Shown: piece after piece, positions 22,601 to 33,676 of the stretch | How the letters are laid out: every line of letters begins with the position of its first letter | Position numbering within the stretch: position 1 is the stretch's first letter | Source of the DNA: Metarhizium brunneum | Taxonomy: Eukaryota; Ascomycota; Sordariomycetes; Hypocreales; Clavicipitaceae | DNA: 64,000 bases | Assembly (NCBI RefSeq): GCF_013426205.1 | Contig: NC_089425.1 | Location: forward strand, 2,542,001-2,606,000 | Direction of reading: 5' to 3' | Notes under the pieces: generated by a model | Seen by the model: only the letters and a program-made list of their open reading frames with translations | Database searches by the model: none | Told to the model about the DNA's origin: nothing | Translations under genes and position numbers: made by a program

Positions 22601-25600
22601 CATAAGGTGTGGGGAAAGAGGAACATAGAGTTTTCTCCGAGCCATCAACGAGTTTTCGTGGTTCTCTCATCCAGTTCGTTCCGCATCGTCAGTCAACACC
22701 CGATATGGCGCCTCGGCGGCATGAGATAGTCGCGAGCCGGCGCCTGGCGAAGCAGGTTAATAGGGGATGTTGGCTGCAGGAGCAAAAAGTGTCAAGTTCG
22801 TGGGCCACGAGGTACATACTAAGTACCTAGTTAGTTTTCATTGACATTCAAACCCTGGGCTTGCAGGGCCAATGATCTTGGTGCGGATTTCTGGTGCCGG
22901 CCAAGGCTGTGCAGCTAGCCAGGGTGTTTGGCAAATTCATACATACATACTTAAGTACATACATACGGCACCCATAGCGTACGCGGCTTGTGCATTGGCC
23001 AAGGAAAAAGAAGAACAACTGACGCCCCGCGCTCTGGGAAAGACGATGTCTAATGCCACTTCGGCAACGCTGAAGAATTGACTGCTTTCGACGGACAGAG
23101 TGGCTAATAACATCAATTCATCTGTTCATAGAGAAAGTATGTACATATAGTAGAGGGTTGAGAAGGACCAGTTGGACGTGCTTTTTTTTCCAAAGATGCC
23201 ACGACGGGAGTCAGTGAGAAACGCCGTCGGTGGCGCCAGCGCGGAAGGAGCTTGGGAACTGAGGGCCGTACCGTGCTTGCCGTACTTACTTAGGCACTTA
23301 AGTCCTAGTAGTAGTAGTTGAACCCGCCTCAATCGCTCGTGCGACACTCCAATTGGAGTCTGGTGTCATGCATCACGATTCACTGCTAACTTCGCTAGGT
23401 AACTCCGTACCCAAGTCCAAGTTGACAGTTAACTCCACATTTGGAGCATGGGTCAATGGTGCACATCTCACCACCTTGAGCCAAGACTGGGAGGCTTTTC
23501 TGCCACTCACCACGCACGCCACCCTACGCCACTTATTAAGCGCTCGTGCATCTACCTACCTTTTCCCTAGGTTTTATGTACGTACGTGAGCCGACAGAGT
23601 GTCAAGGTGTGTCTTTCTTCAGGTGTCATCACCGCCCAAATTGTCGTCGTCTGACGCACACGCGATAATGTAAAGAGTATGACTAGATTGCAATAGTCGC
23701 ACCAGCTGAGGCTACATCTGCCAAACACGCACATAGGTGCACATGGTCGGCAGGAAGCTTACCATGGCCGCCACGCGCGCAAAATAGCAACATCAACAAT
23801 TCACAGCGTCTTGTTACCACGGCCCTTCGATCAGTACCGAGTCTGCAAGCTTCGGTCCGTGTACCGAGACAGTGTTACTTTGAAACAGCAACTGCCCCGT
23901 ATTGACCGTCTTCATGCAATCTGGGGCTAGTTGAGATAAGAGATGTGAGCAGTCGCAAACTCGGGTTCAACATAATATTATGCACTCCGCAATGGGCCAA
24001 GCATTGCCTCGTGCGTATCCATAAGCCGATACGCTGAGCGGAATCCAGACATGGGTCGAATCATGCACGAGCGATCATCCCTACTACTTTTTCGATTGCA
24101 TTGCATCACCATCACCAATGACAGCAGCTTGCAGGTCCACCAGTAACAATCTTTGCTTTAGGCATGGAGTGTTAATACTCAATGTTCGTCTATTACGCGT
24201 CGCACCACCAGCTCTTTGTCCAATCCTGGCCGGTACGTTATTCAAGATTTGACTTCCTCACGACGAGGGCCGACTTCACCCAGGTGCTTTCAATGCATGA
24301 TATCCCTCCCTCCTTTGTTGCATTGGCCCTGGTGACATTGCTAATGTGACGAGGAGATGATGTGATACGAGGAACCCGATCCGACTTCGGTACTATACAG
24401 GTAGCCGTGCCCTGTCAGACGATCAAAACCCGGAGAACCTGGCTCATATCTATCAGGAATGATGCCTGCTTCCCCGAATTGCCTCCATTGGACAATCAAT
24501 CGATGAATTCTCCCAGACCTAGAAAACAAAACAAGTCCTCACCCTCCCTGTGCATCAGCAGCGGTCAATGGGATGATGATGACCTCCACACGGACAGACA
24601 CCACAGCTTCCTTCAATCCTCAACTACGGATAACTGAGAAAGAATCACGTACCCTGTACAGTGTGTGTACCTTTGACGTTTCATCAGACCATCACTGCAC
24701 AAAAAGTTCTTTTCAATGTCTCTGAAGCTGGGATGCCTCGGGCACTCTGTGGCTGCCCACGAGCGAAGCACACACACGTAAGGGGCTCCATTGACCCAAG
24801 CCACCAGGACATTGTACAGCTCCCGTGGACCGGAGCCATTGTAGTATTGTCAAGTCCAGTAAGGGAGATTGGAATCGCTCCTAACCAAGCCAACAATTTG
24901 GGGCTACAAGCCTGCTCGTTCACCAACACGGCGAGCCTGAGGAGTCAAGGCCATATTCCGTCACACTGCTCCGTACAACAGGCATCCCAGCACGTCCAAA
25001 TATCGAATCGAACACATTTTCCAACGCCACTAGTCTCATGCGGACGACTGAGATCGGACCTGCCAACTGCTCAGTAGCAGAAAGATGTTAGCCTAGTACT
25101 TCAACGGCACTGCTCCATGCTCACCGTGTCTGGGTAAGCTGGCCATCCTTGCTTAAGTGTTCACATTTTTCTTTACCGTGTCTGGGCTGGCCAATTGGCC
25201 AGCTCAAACCATGGTGGTTCGTACGAGTACGACATACGGCCTGCAGCAGGTCCGAAGTACCAGATTCTCCCGAGAGAGGCGGCTCTCAAGCCTATCGTTG
25301 CCAGGCATGTCCATCATCCATAATTCTTCAGACGCGCCCGTGGCTGTCCTGGGTCCAAAGGGTATCGTCTCCTGTCCAGTTTGAAGCATCGGGCTTATGC
25401 TCCTGGCCTTCAAATGTTCGAAGTCGGCATAGTACCGAGCACTAGCGCGCCGTCTATTCACTCGACTCATCCATCTATCTCGGCATGCAAACGAATGGAG
25501 CACTGCGTCCTGGCATCTTTGGAGAGTGGTCCAAGGATTGGCCAAGTACTCCGTACCCCGTACTGTCAATGAGGTCTCCCTGTCATCCCACACCATCAAC

Positions 25601-26496
25601 CACCACCCCTGTTCAACCCCAAGGGTCTTCAAATGGACGCTCATGTCTGTGCCACCTTGACAGTCAGCCCCGTCCACTGGGCCGTCCGACTCCACGGGGT
25701 GCCCAAGGTCTGGCTGGTTGCTGAGTGGCGGATCCGATGGCGCAGGGTGGTTTCTGGTAGCCTGGCAGCAGCCCGTGGCCATGGTTTTGGTAGGAGTGCC
25801 ACAAAGGGAAACGGGGTAGGACTCCGTTGTTTGACGTAACAACCGTACTTACGGAGTAGTACTTCGTTCAGAAGCCGGATCAAACATCCTTCTTCGGAGT
25901 AGCTGGCGCCTTCAAATGCTAGTGCCCATTGGACATGGGATGGATACTTTCAGTGTTGGCCGTACTCCGTAGCACTTCTTGGTACGTACGGATGGGCAGC
26001 TTGGCAGTCTGACGCGGAGCCACCAACGTTTTTATTTAGTGTGCCCGTGGCTTCACTGTGCGATGCATAACTGCACAACCGCCTTCATATTACTACATGT
26101 ACTGCGAGGTCGCCCACCTGATGTCAGCTCATCGTTATGGCGCCTCTTCTCCCTGCCCTGCCTCGAGCTGCTTTCGCTGAAGAATCCAACATTGAACCTG
26201 CATGCGACCGTGTCTTTTTTCATCCTCAATTCAATAGCAGCGCCTTTCACTGTCGCCGCCATCAACGTCGCTATCGCTGTTGCTTTCGTATTTCTCGCTG
26301 CCAAAACCGTCTGTATTCCTTATCAGCCTCTCAGCGCTGCTGCATCTCAGACGGCCTTCTCTTGATGGGTTCCCAAATGGCCGCCTTTGGTCCGCCCTGA
26401 CGCGCGAGCAGGATTGTCGCTACTCGAAACAGTTCCGAGCACAATCCTCGTCACGTACCACCGTCGACTTCAATTCCATGTCTCCTCGACTCTATT
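19643..26496. other. Gene desert of about 6.9 kb
   Basis: No gene could be supported. GTT/GTC repeats lie at about 19786-19812. TACGGAGTATGTACGGA lies near 20330 and further TACTCCGTA-type copies at 23403, 25547, 25850 and 25961. GGTACCTA-like words occur near 21205, 22814 and 23280. Overlapping frames such as 25204-25842 (minus) and 24661-25077 (plus) look random. The last few hundred bases (from about 26050) probably form the promoter and leader of the gene at 26497. Confidence 0.6.
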
Positions 26497-27459
26497 ATGG
26501 ATGACCAAAATTCTTGGCCCGGCCTGTCACCCGAGTTCGAGCGCCTCGAGGATCCGCGAATGCTGCACCCTGAATTCCCTGAAGTTTCAATACACCAACT
26601 TCCGCCGTCTTCTTCACAGTCACCAGTATCTGAAAGACGAAGCATCGAGCCTGGGGCCCTACCAGGCTCTCAACGGCACCGTATTTACCGCCGCCAGAAC
26701 CGGGCTCAACCCATTGAATCTCTTGTGCACAGACTAAGAAGACATTCGCTGAGGTCTCGGGGCCATTACGCTGATATACTACCCGACTCTGCCAATACGG
26801 CACCCCTTCAGCGTCATAGAGGGATATCTGACGTCCAGCGACGACCCGACTATGCCTTGACGGACTGTGACAGCCCCCTGGATATCGTGCAGGAATCAAC
26901 AATATCAGCTCAAACAGAACAGCCATGCAATCAAATAGCAGACAATATACTCACTCCTTTTGCAGAGTATGATCCAAATGTGCCTCAACTAGAACCAGAA
27001 AAGCCACTGTCGTCGACACCAGCTGAATTTCCCTCAATGGTTATGATTCCTGAGTCTACCACCACACAACACCACGTCCCGCTTCCCGAGGTCGACCCAA
27101 AACACAAGCTAGGGTTTGAGGATCTGGATCTTGATGAGGGATATGGGCATGGGACCGACGAGCTTGTTTGGACAAATGATGGCCATGGCCTGCTTCAGAG
27201 CCTTGCCAGCCGTGCACGCAAAAGTGGAGCTCTAGCATACCGGACGTCCTCGGAGGCTGCAATGGACTGTTCCCAAGTTGTACACAAGGTTCCGAGGATG
27301 CGAAGGCGAAGACATAAGAAAAACCAAACTAGACTCCAAGCATCGTCAAGCATAAAGACATGCGGAATTGATAGTCACGATATTACCACCCCCAGCCATC
27401 TGGTGGATGAGAAGAACCAACATGGACATCTGAAAGCGTCATGCCCTCATATACCCTAG
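26497..27459 (+). CDS. Hypothetical protein, unrecognised
   Basis: Single open frame of 320 residues starting ATGGATGAC. No domain is recognised. The N-terminus is Ser/Pro-rich, with a basic Arg-rich patch at about 45-85 (RHRIYRRQNR and LVHRLRRHSLRSR). The middle is acidic (FEDLDLDEGYGHG), and a strongly basic stretch near the end (RMRRRRHKKNQ) resembles a nuclear localisation signal. There is no signal peptide and no membrane segment. It stands alone between two deserts. Its length, normal amino-acid composition and lack of a competing long frame support a real gene, probably encoding a nuclear or disordered regulatory protein, but the function is unknown. Confidence 0.6.
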   Translation: MDDQNSWPGLSPEFERLEDPRMLHPEFPEVSIHQLPPSSSQSPVSERRSIEPGALPGSQRHRIYRRQNRAQPIESLVHRLRRHSLRSRGHYADILPDSANTAPLQRHRGISDVQRRPDYALTDCDSPLDIVQESTISAQTEQPCNQIADNILTPFAEYDPNVPQLEPEKPLSSTPAEFPSMVMIPESTTTQHHVPLPEVDPKHKLGFEDLDLDEGYGHGTDELVWTNDGHGLLQSLASRARKSGALAYRTSSEAAMDCSQVVHKVPRMRRRRHKKNQTRLQASSSIKTCGIDSHDITTPSHLVDEKNQHGHLKASCPHIP

Positions 27460-29989
27460 TTCTTTTGGGCTTTCACTATTCTTCTTAGTATTACCATCAC
27501 ACGTTAGCACCTATATTACTATTACACTCCACATCGTCTGTCGTAAGCGACATGACAGTCGTCTTCACCGTCTTCCTTCTCCCTCCTTTCCTGCCTCTCT
27601 CTTTGATGGCCACAGTTATGTTTACTTTTTGCCTGACTTTCCCTATTTGCTTGATTCTACCCATTTAGTGTCGTTTCCAATTCTTACCCTGTTCCGCGAT
27701 TACGCGGGTTTGCGGCAGATCGGTTTTCTTGGCGCATTCCATTTTGTGTTGTATTCTTGGGGGTTGTTTCTTTAGTTGCAGGCAAGTAAAGCCTGCTTGT
27801 ATTATACAGGGCGTTCTTGGCGTATCGGCGCGTTTTGAAAGCGGTGACGAGGCTCCGATCATAGCTACCGAATCAAGCTCTGTCATATCCCGGCTGCACA
27901 CGAGAGTTGTTGGCTTCAAACATCGCTGTGCTGAGTCAGTTGACCACAGCTTGAGGCTAGTGCCCACAATGGCTGTCAATTTGGCGGAATAGAGCCTAGC
28001 CGACGGCTGTACCTGCATCATCATCAGAAGAAGCCTCTTGCAACAATGCGAGTAAGGCCGAAATGGCCAGCGAATAGTGGCCCAAGCCAGGCGGCGTGGA
28101 CCACCCGAGCATGCATAGAGACGAGACTAGCACAGACTTGGAAGAGAGCTGCACTCCGTACCTCGTACGCTGCAAGATAGCTGGCAGTCTCAACAGATCA
28201 GGGCAGCAGGCGTGGAGGTGGAATTGGGAATTGGCGCTTGAGCCACAAGAGTCGAGATATCGGGAGGCCGGTAATGGAGCTAGAGGAGCCAAGACGGGCC
28301 CGATGGACCAGGCAGAAGATGTTAAAGGCGAAACCGGAAAGGGCATCGGGAAACGAGAATGAGAATCAGGAAATGGACTAGGAAACAGAAAGCAGGGTTC
28401 AGATGTCAGAACAGACGTCAGAATGGGCCATGCGCGAGGCACAAGAGGCACACCGTCCTTGGAGCGGCTCGGGCGGTTGAGACGGGAGATCCCTGTTGCC
28501 GTCAACTGGCGAACCGAGGCAGTCTAGATTTCATCGAAACCTTAATGTACTCTGTACTCCTTAACTTCTACCCGTATGTCATGACATGCTCAAGCGGTCA
28601 AGTGGTGGCCGAGTTTGGGGTGATTGCGAGCTGCATCATTAAAGGAGTGCGCAGGTGCAGGTGCCAGCCTTTGCTGCCTACCCCTCGCACTTGCCCGAAT
28701 CTAATCAAACTGATAAAAATGGCCATGTTGAATCTACCTCGCTAGCAGTAGTTGGCCTTTGCATCAACTTGGTGCTTCCCGAATTCGCGAAGTAGGTCCC
28801 AACATAGAAACAAGATGATCCCGAGCCATCGACCGCTTGTCGTAGTCGAGTCTCCTTGCCCAGACCCGAAGCCGGACCCTGGCCCTGGCCACGATAACTT
28901 CAAATCTTGAAAGCCAACAGACCGATCGAGAAGCCATCGAGCCAGAAAACTGACGTCAATGAGGGACCGAGGGGGGTACCTACCCCGTAAGTTGCTGCAC
29001 GCGCAGAGTCCTGTCGTCTCTGGATGCACCGAGTACATGTGCACCCGTGTACCTACCTTGGCCTATCGGTCCACGAGGTTGAGCCTTGCCAGGCAGCCAG
29101 GCCCAACCGTGATGGCTAACTGTGTGTCATTCATCTCAGGGCGACTACCACGAACCAACAACAACATATGCTGCTGCGCCGCCGCCCAAAACGAAAAATG
29201 CGTTCAATGTTTGTGCTCAACAAGGCTATGCTCTGTCTGGCCTGGTGGTGTACTGCGCCGTACCGCACGGCTGTTTTGCAGCAATTTGCAGCCACGAGGC
29301 GAACCAACAACGTCCTACACTTGAATATGCATCTGTGTAGTTTATGCAAGCAAAGACCAGAAAAGAAGCAGACTTGCCAATTCTCTAAAACACCTCGTCA
29401 GCGCTCTGTAAGCAGCCCGCATGGAGTTTTCCTCACGTGTATTGAGCAGTTAGGGAGTAGCAATCGAGCGTCATGGCTAATCTCCGCCATCAGTCTCCAA
29501 TGGTCATCAAGGGATCAATGTTCACGGGTCTACAAGTTACACCGCTCGCCCACGCTGATGACGGGGTTGGGGCTTGTGGTTGGGAATGGGGACAGGGAGA
29601 AAAAGAAAAAAAAAAGAAAAAAAAAATCTTCGTTTCGGCCGAACCTAGCAGGCATATCCCTTCCGCTCAGGGCCCAGGAACTCTCGACACATGGGAGCAG
29701 GCATCTTTCTTACCGGTATGGAGACGTCAGACGGGTACGACGAGTCGAGCCACCTTTGCCGTGATATTGGCCAGACTTCATTCCCGCCTGCATGGGTATC
29801 AACATGGACTGGCTATCACGTTACAATATTATATTATACGGGGTGGGCGACTGAGTTGCTAGACTTACTTTGGCACTTGCCCGTCCCTCGTTTTGCGCTG
29901 TTAGTTGGAAGCACCTCAGCACCTTGTCACCGCTTGTCAAACCGCACACCATGGATGGCATCGGCCATAACGGCCTGCTCATGTCCGTC

Positions 29990-30033
29990 CATCCCCATCC
30001 ATGCTCCCCATGCTTCCCATGTTCCCCATGCTG
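29990..30033. repeat. Minisatellite of CCCCATGCTT-like units
   Basis: Four to five imperfect tandem copies of a 9-10 bp unit (CCATGCTCC / CCATGCTTC / CCATGTTCC). Confidence 0.6.
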
Positions 30034-30493
30034 GTCAGGGTCTCCAGGGCCTCAGGGTCCTTTGTCCTCACCCAGGTGCGTACTTGTTGTATGCATCACT
30101 CTACCTGACCTGACCCCCAACCGTTGACTTGGCAATCGACATTCGTCGCGCTGAAACACGTGGGGTAAGGTGTTGGTTTCCCTTTTTGATGGTGCTGGAG
30201 TCTAGGCTACTATTTCCTCCCGTATGTATGCTTCTGAGATTACAATGTCTCCAGGCTAACGTTTAGCCTGGGCTTCTGGCATCCGGCCAAACTGTTGACA
30301 GGTGGAGCTTGAGCATACATACATCCACACATAGTTCGTGGTGGCAACCTCGATCCTCCATGTCATCTCACAAGCAAGGCATGGCGTACATATGCAATGC
30401 GCAATGCACAAAACGAAGCCGAACCATAGGAGCGCAATTTGGAGGAAAATTTTCAAGCGACGTCAACTGTCACCCAGCATGCTGCTTCACAGG

Positions 30494-30610
30494 GACCTTG
30501 GGCTCCAGGCCTCGGGCTTCTCAGGCTTCTCAGGCTTCTCAGGCGCGGGGGGCCTTGGGCTTCAGGGCTTGGGCGTCGGGACGCGGGACTCGGGACTTGG
30601 GACTCTGACT
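30494..30610. repeat. Two adjacent minisatellites
   Basis: Three tandem copies of GGCTTCTCA at about 30515-30545 are followed at 30578-30610 by three to four copies of a GGGACTC/TG-like unit. Both are GC-rich. Confidence 0.6.
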
Positions 30611-31009
30611 CCTTCACATGGGCAGCACGGCTACGGCTGTACGTATGTATGTATGTACTCCGTACATGAGCCGAAGATGAAGGGCCCATCTGAGTCATGC
30701 AGGCGGCCTTGCAGAGCCCGCGATGGCCAGGGCATGGAGGGCGCGGTTTCATTCTCGTTTCTCTTGCTCGCAGGAAGCCGGGGAAACGTCGACCGGATAA
30801 CGAGGGCGGGCTTTTGGCGCTCACGAGCTGCGTCTTGGTCTTTGCATCGCACGACATGGTGGCTAGGGAACGGGACCAACAGTCGGCCCTGGCCGTCAAT
30901 CAATGCATTGTGGGCTCTCCAGTAATTTCCCAGCAAGCCCCCGTTGCAGTGGGGATGGCGGCAGAGTTGCTCTCTAAGAATACCCTCGCGGCATAACATG
31001 GTCTTGCGA

Positions 31010-31124
31010 CGAGGTCGAGGTCGAGGTCGAGGTCGTGCTCATGCTCATGCTCACTGCTCGGCACCTCCATGTTTGAGCGGTAATGGCTGGCTCGTTGCAC
31101 TTGCACTTGCACTTGCACTTGCAG
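31010..31124. repeat. Three hexanucleotide repeats in series
   Basis: GAGGTC repeated four times (about 31010-31035), GCTCAT repeated about three times (31036-31059), then TTGCAC repeated four times (31095-31118) ending in TTGCAG. Confidence 0.75.
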
Positions 31125-31181
31125 TCGAGAAGAGTTGGTGCTTTGGGCGTGGCCTCTGCGTGCGAGAGTCGAACAACGACT

Positions 31182-31489
31182 GGAATGCGCAGCGCTATGT
31201 TCCCACATTCCAAGGCCTGCCTCTGCCTGCGAATGCCCCAAATAACAACTTCGCTCCTGAGATCGGTTGCTAGCTGATCGCTGCCCGTTGCCGGGTGTTG
31301 TGCTGAGCCAATTGTTGCTACGGGATGCGATATGGCCAACAGGTTTTGCTTGCCCTCGGGCCATCCCAGCTTAGATTGATAGCTTCGGGCCACGACGGGA
31401 ACTCCCATATTCCACTTGTTCCCAACTCCCTCCTCCTCCTCCTCCTCCTCCTCCTCTAATTTCCTAATCTATCAAGCCCTCTCCATTCT
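31182..31489. promoter_or_regulatory. Candidate AbaA-type sites upstream of wetA
   Basis: CATTCY words, the response element of the Aspergillus nidulans conidiation factor AbaA (a TEF-domain protein), occur as CATTCC at 31206-31211, as CATTCT at 31484-31489, and on the minus strand at 31182-31187 (GGAATG). AbaA activates wetA in Aspergillus. Whether these copies are bound here is an inference, since such a 6-mer is expected about once per kilobase by chance. Confidence 0.3.
31428..31455. repeat. (CCT)n microsatellite
   Basis: About nine CCT units upstream of wetA, on the strand that would be transcribed. It may lie in the promoter or leader. Confidence 0.85.
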
Positions 31490-31580
31490 GCAGGCTTGAT
31501 CAGTCTAAAAAAACAAGACGACTCTTTGTGCCTCATGGCATTGCTCTGTTTGCTCTGAGTCGCAAAGGTTGTCGTATGTC

Positions 31581-31612
31581 ATATATATATGTATATATGT
31601 ATATGTGTATAT
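31581..31612. repeat. AT-alternating tract
   Basis: Alternating ATATAT/GTATAT sequence about 160-190 bp before the chosen wetA start. It could be a core-promoter or leader element. Confidence 0.6.
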
Positions 31613-31771
31613 GCGGAACCTTTGGCCATCATCATCATCAACAACAACAACAGCAACAACAACAAACGACACATTACCCTTCAGCACCACACACAACATC
31701 ACACGCCGCAACGATACCCTCATTGGCAACACCAACACCAAAGCCACAACCCCAGCCCTTTGGTCCTCGAG

Positions 31772-33676
31772 ATGGCCTTTTGGACTGTTCCATACCGGGC
31801 CGAGGCGGTCGATACAAATCGGGACCCTAGCATGTATTGGGAGGATATCAACAGCGCCAGTACCGATGACGCCCACAACGATTTCTTTGGCCAGTTCGTC
31901 GACTTTGATGCCGATGGTACCATTACGGCCACGACCGACAATGACTTCAACACGGTGCCAGCTTCTATGCCCGGCGTGCCAGAGTCTATGCTCTTAATGG
32001 GGGACCGTACTGTCGCAACCCTAGAAAGCGCCGTCTCATCCTGCGTTTCGTCCGCCGATGAGTTTGACTTCCTCTCTAGCAGCTCTCGCATTGGCCCAAC
32101 TGCCTCGGCCGCCAGTCACGAAATCGACCCCAAGGACCTCACGTTAAGTGCCGATGAACTTGCTCATCCATCTCAGCAGCAATTTGACTATCTTGGGAGA
32201 GGATCCATGTCCGAGGCAGACCTCAGCAGACTTGAGAGTATTTCTCTGCATTCGCCGCAGAGACCGCAGAATACAACGTCGTCAGATACACCATCTCCAA
32301 AACCTCCCAACACCGATGCCCGGAGGCCCAAGAAGTTTGTGGAAGCCTTGTCTTCCACAATAAGAAAGGCAACAAATTTGCGACGAAATAGGAAAGCAGC
32401 GGCTGTGCCCCGGCAGGTATCACCACCACAAGAACATCTACAGCCTCTGAAGGTACCTAAGCAAAGGCGAGGAAGAGGCCGAGCTGTGACGCAGGGCAAT
32501 CTACCCGTATCTCCTCCACTTCAACAGCAAGAACAAGCTACTCCCCATTTCATCCATGGGCAGTGTGATGACCCCTTCAACGACACCGCTCTTCTGCCGC
32601 CTGGAGGTGTCAATCTTCAGTATTATGGGCAGGTTGCTCCGGATACCCCCGTAGAATCTCCAGGTGTAAAGAGCGAAACTAATCAGAGTCATTTCCAAGT
32701 CGATATGGCTTGGCAACATCACCATCATCCCCACCATCATCATCAACAGCAACAGCATCCTCCTCCTCCTCCTCACCCTCACCCTCACCATCATCAGCAG
32801 CAGCAACAGCAGCAACAGCATCAGCATCATCAACAGCAGCAGCAGCAGCAACACCAGATGCATTGGACAGGCACCGGAGGCGAGTATATCACCAGCCAGG
32901 AGGCCGGTTGGTGGACCCCGAATATGATGAGTCAAGGACCAAACGACTTTTCTCATCACCAGAGGAGTGCTAGCGTTCATGTTATGGGGCATGGCCAGCA
33001 CACAGGGATGCCATATGACTACGGAGCTATTGCCGACACCAGCACGGGTGGGCTTATGATTCACATGCCTCAGCCTCGAGGCTCCCAGTCAACTGTGGTC
33101 AATGACTTGACAGTCAACGCGCAGACGTTTCTTCCACCGCCACCCCCCATTCCTCAGGCTATAGGGCAGAAGATGCCTGGTTCAGAGAGATCTCATCGCC
33201 CTCCCAAGGCCAAGTCGTCTGGAGCAAGACACTTGTCTTGCTCCCCTGTGCGAAAACAGCGAGGGCCATCATCTTCGCCGACACCCGCGGATCAGTCTGC
33301 TGTCCCCCGATCTCGCCACAGCTCTGGGGCATCTGTGTCATCGTTAAGGAGCAGCTCCGGCCGTCTCCCTGCCAGCATGCCTGGCACCCCATGTAGTGTT
33401 CGCAAACGCCGCTCTCGAGATATCAGTGGCTCAAACAGCGCCACGTCTTTGGGTGGTAGCGACGGAGCCAGCGGGATCGGTTTCGTCAACTTTACACCAA
33501 ATGACGGCAGTGTGCTCATGACAGGCGTCGCCCCCAGTGGAAGTTCCAAGACAAAGGCGCGCCGTGAAAAGGAAGCCCAGGATCGACGCAGACGCCTGAG
33601 CGAGGCCGCCATTAAAGCTGTAGCCGCCGCTGGGGGAGATGTTGACAAATTAATAGAGCAGGGGTTTGCTTTTTGA
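31772..33676 (+). CDS. wetA: Developmental regulator WetA (conidial maturation)
   Basis: Intronless frame of 634 residues from the ATG at 31772 (MAFWTVPYR); the frame is open further upstream, but that part is low-complexity AT/CA repeat. WetA acts at the last step of the BrlA-AbaA-WetA pathway and controls conidial wall maturation, trehalose storage and dormancy. The diagnostic C-terminal WetA domain is present at 570-634: FVNFTPNDG, then TGVAPSGSSKTKARREKEA, then RRRLSEAAIKAV. The N-terminal FFGQFVDFDADG block also fits the family. The middle has long His/Gln runs (about 32715-32870) and a Ser-rich segment with possible phosphorylation sites (SPxxRKR-like). Basic patches (RKRRSR) suggest nuclear import. 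Length is near that of Fusarium and Aspergillus members. CATTCY words upstream may be AbaA sites. Confidence 0.9.
   Translation: MAFWTVPYRAEAVDTNRDPSMYWEDINSASTDDAHNDFFGQFVDFDADGTITATTDNDFNTVPASMPGVPESMLLMGDRTVATLESAVSSCVSSADEFDFLSSSSRIGPTASAASHEIDPKDLTLSADELAHPSQQQFDYLGRGSMSEADLSRLESISLHSPQRPQNTTSSDTPSPKPPNTDARRPKKFVEALSSTIRKATNLRRNRKAAAVPRQVSPPQEHLQPLKVPKQRRGRGRAVTQGNLPVSPPLQQQEQATPHFIHGQCDDPFNDTALLPPGGVNLQYYGQVAPDTPVESPGVKSETNQSHFQVDMAWQHHHHPHHHHQQQQHPPPPPHPHPHHHQQQQQQQQHQHHQQQQQQQHQMHWTGTGGEYITSQEAGWWTPNMMSQGPNDFSHHQRSASVHVMGHGQHTGMPYDYGAIADTSTGGLMIHMPQPRGSQSTVVNDLTVNAQTFLPPPPPIPQAIGQKMPGSERSHRPPKAKSSGARHLSCSPVRKQRGPSSSPTPADQSAVPRSRHSSGASVSSLRSSSGRLPASMPGTPCSVRKRRSRDISGSNSATSLGGSDGASGIGFVNFTPNDGSVLMTGVAPSGSSKTKARREKEAQDRRRRLSEAAIKAVAAAGGDVDKLIEQGFAF
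32715..32870 (+). repeat. CAT/CAG/CCT trinucleotide-rich region coding His, Gln and Pro runs
   Basis: An interrupted CAC/CAT, CAG/CAA and CCT array inside wetA encodes alternating polyHis, polyGln and polyPro. Mixed codons suggest a mature, less mutable tract than the pure (CAA)18 in the AIM24-family gene. Confidence 0.8.

Larger units (their letters stand above)
27460..31771. other. Gene desert and wetA upstream region
   Basis: No gene could be supported. Overlapping frames at 28096-30925 lack domains. The segment contains TACTCCGTA-like words at about 28155 and 30655, an A-rich run near 29600, and a dense group of minisatellites at 29990-31455. The final kilobase should contain the wetA promoter and a long 5' leader with a TATATA tract. 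Confidence 0.6.

Noticed and set aside
25204..25842. 212-codon minus-strand open frame in the second desert
   Set aside because: No recognisable motif, and equally open frames exist on the other strand. It looks like a chance frame.
25979..26365. 128-codon frame with a hydrophobic part, just before the gene at 26497
   Set aside because: No signal or family features and a TTG/GTG-like chance composition. More likely leader sequence.
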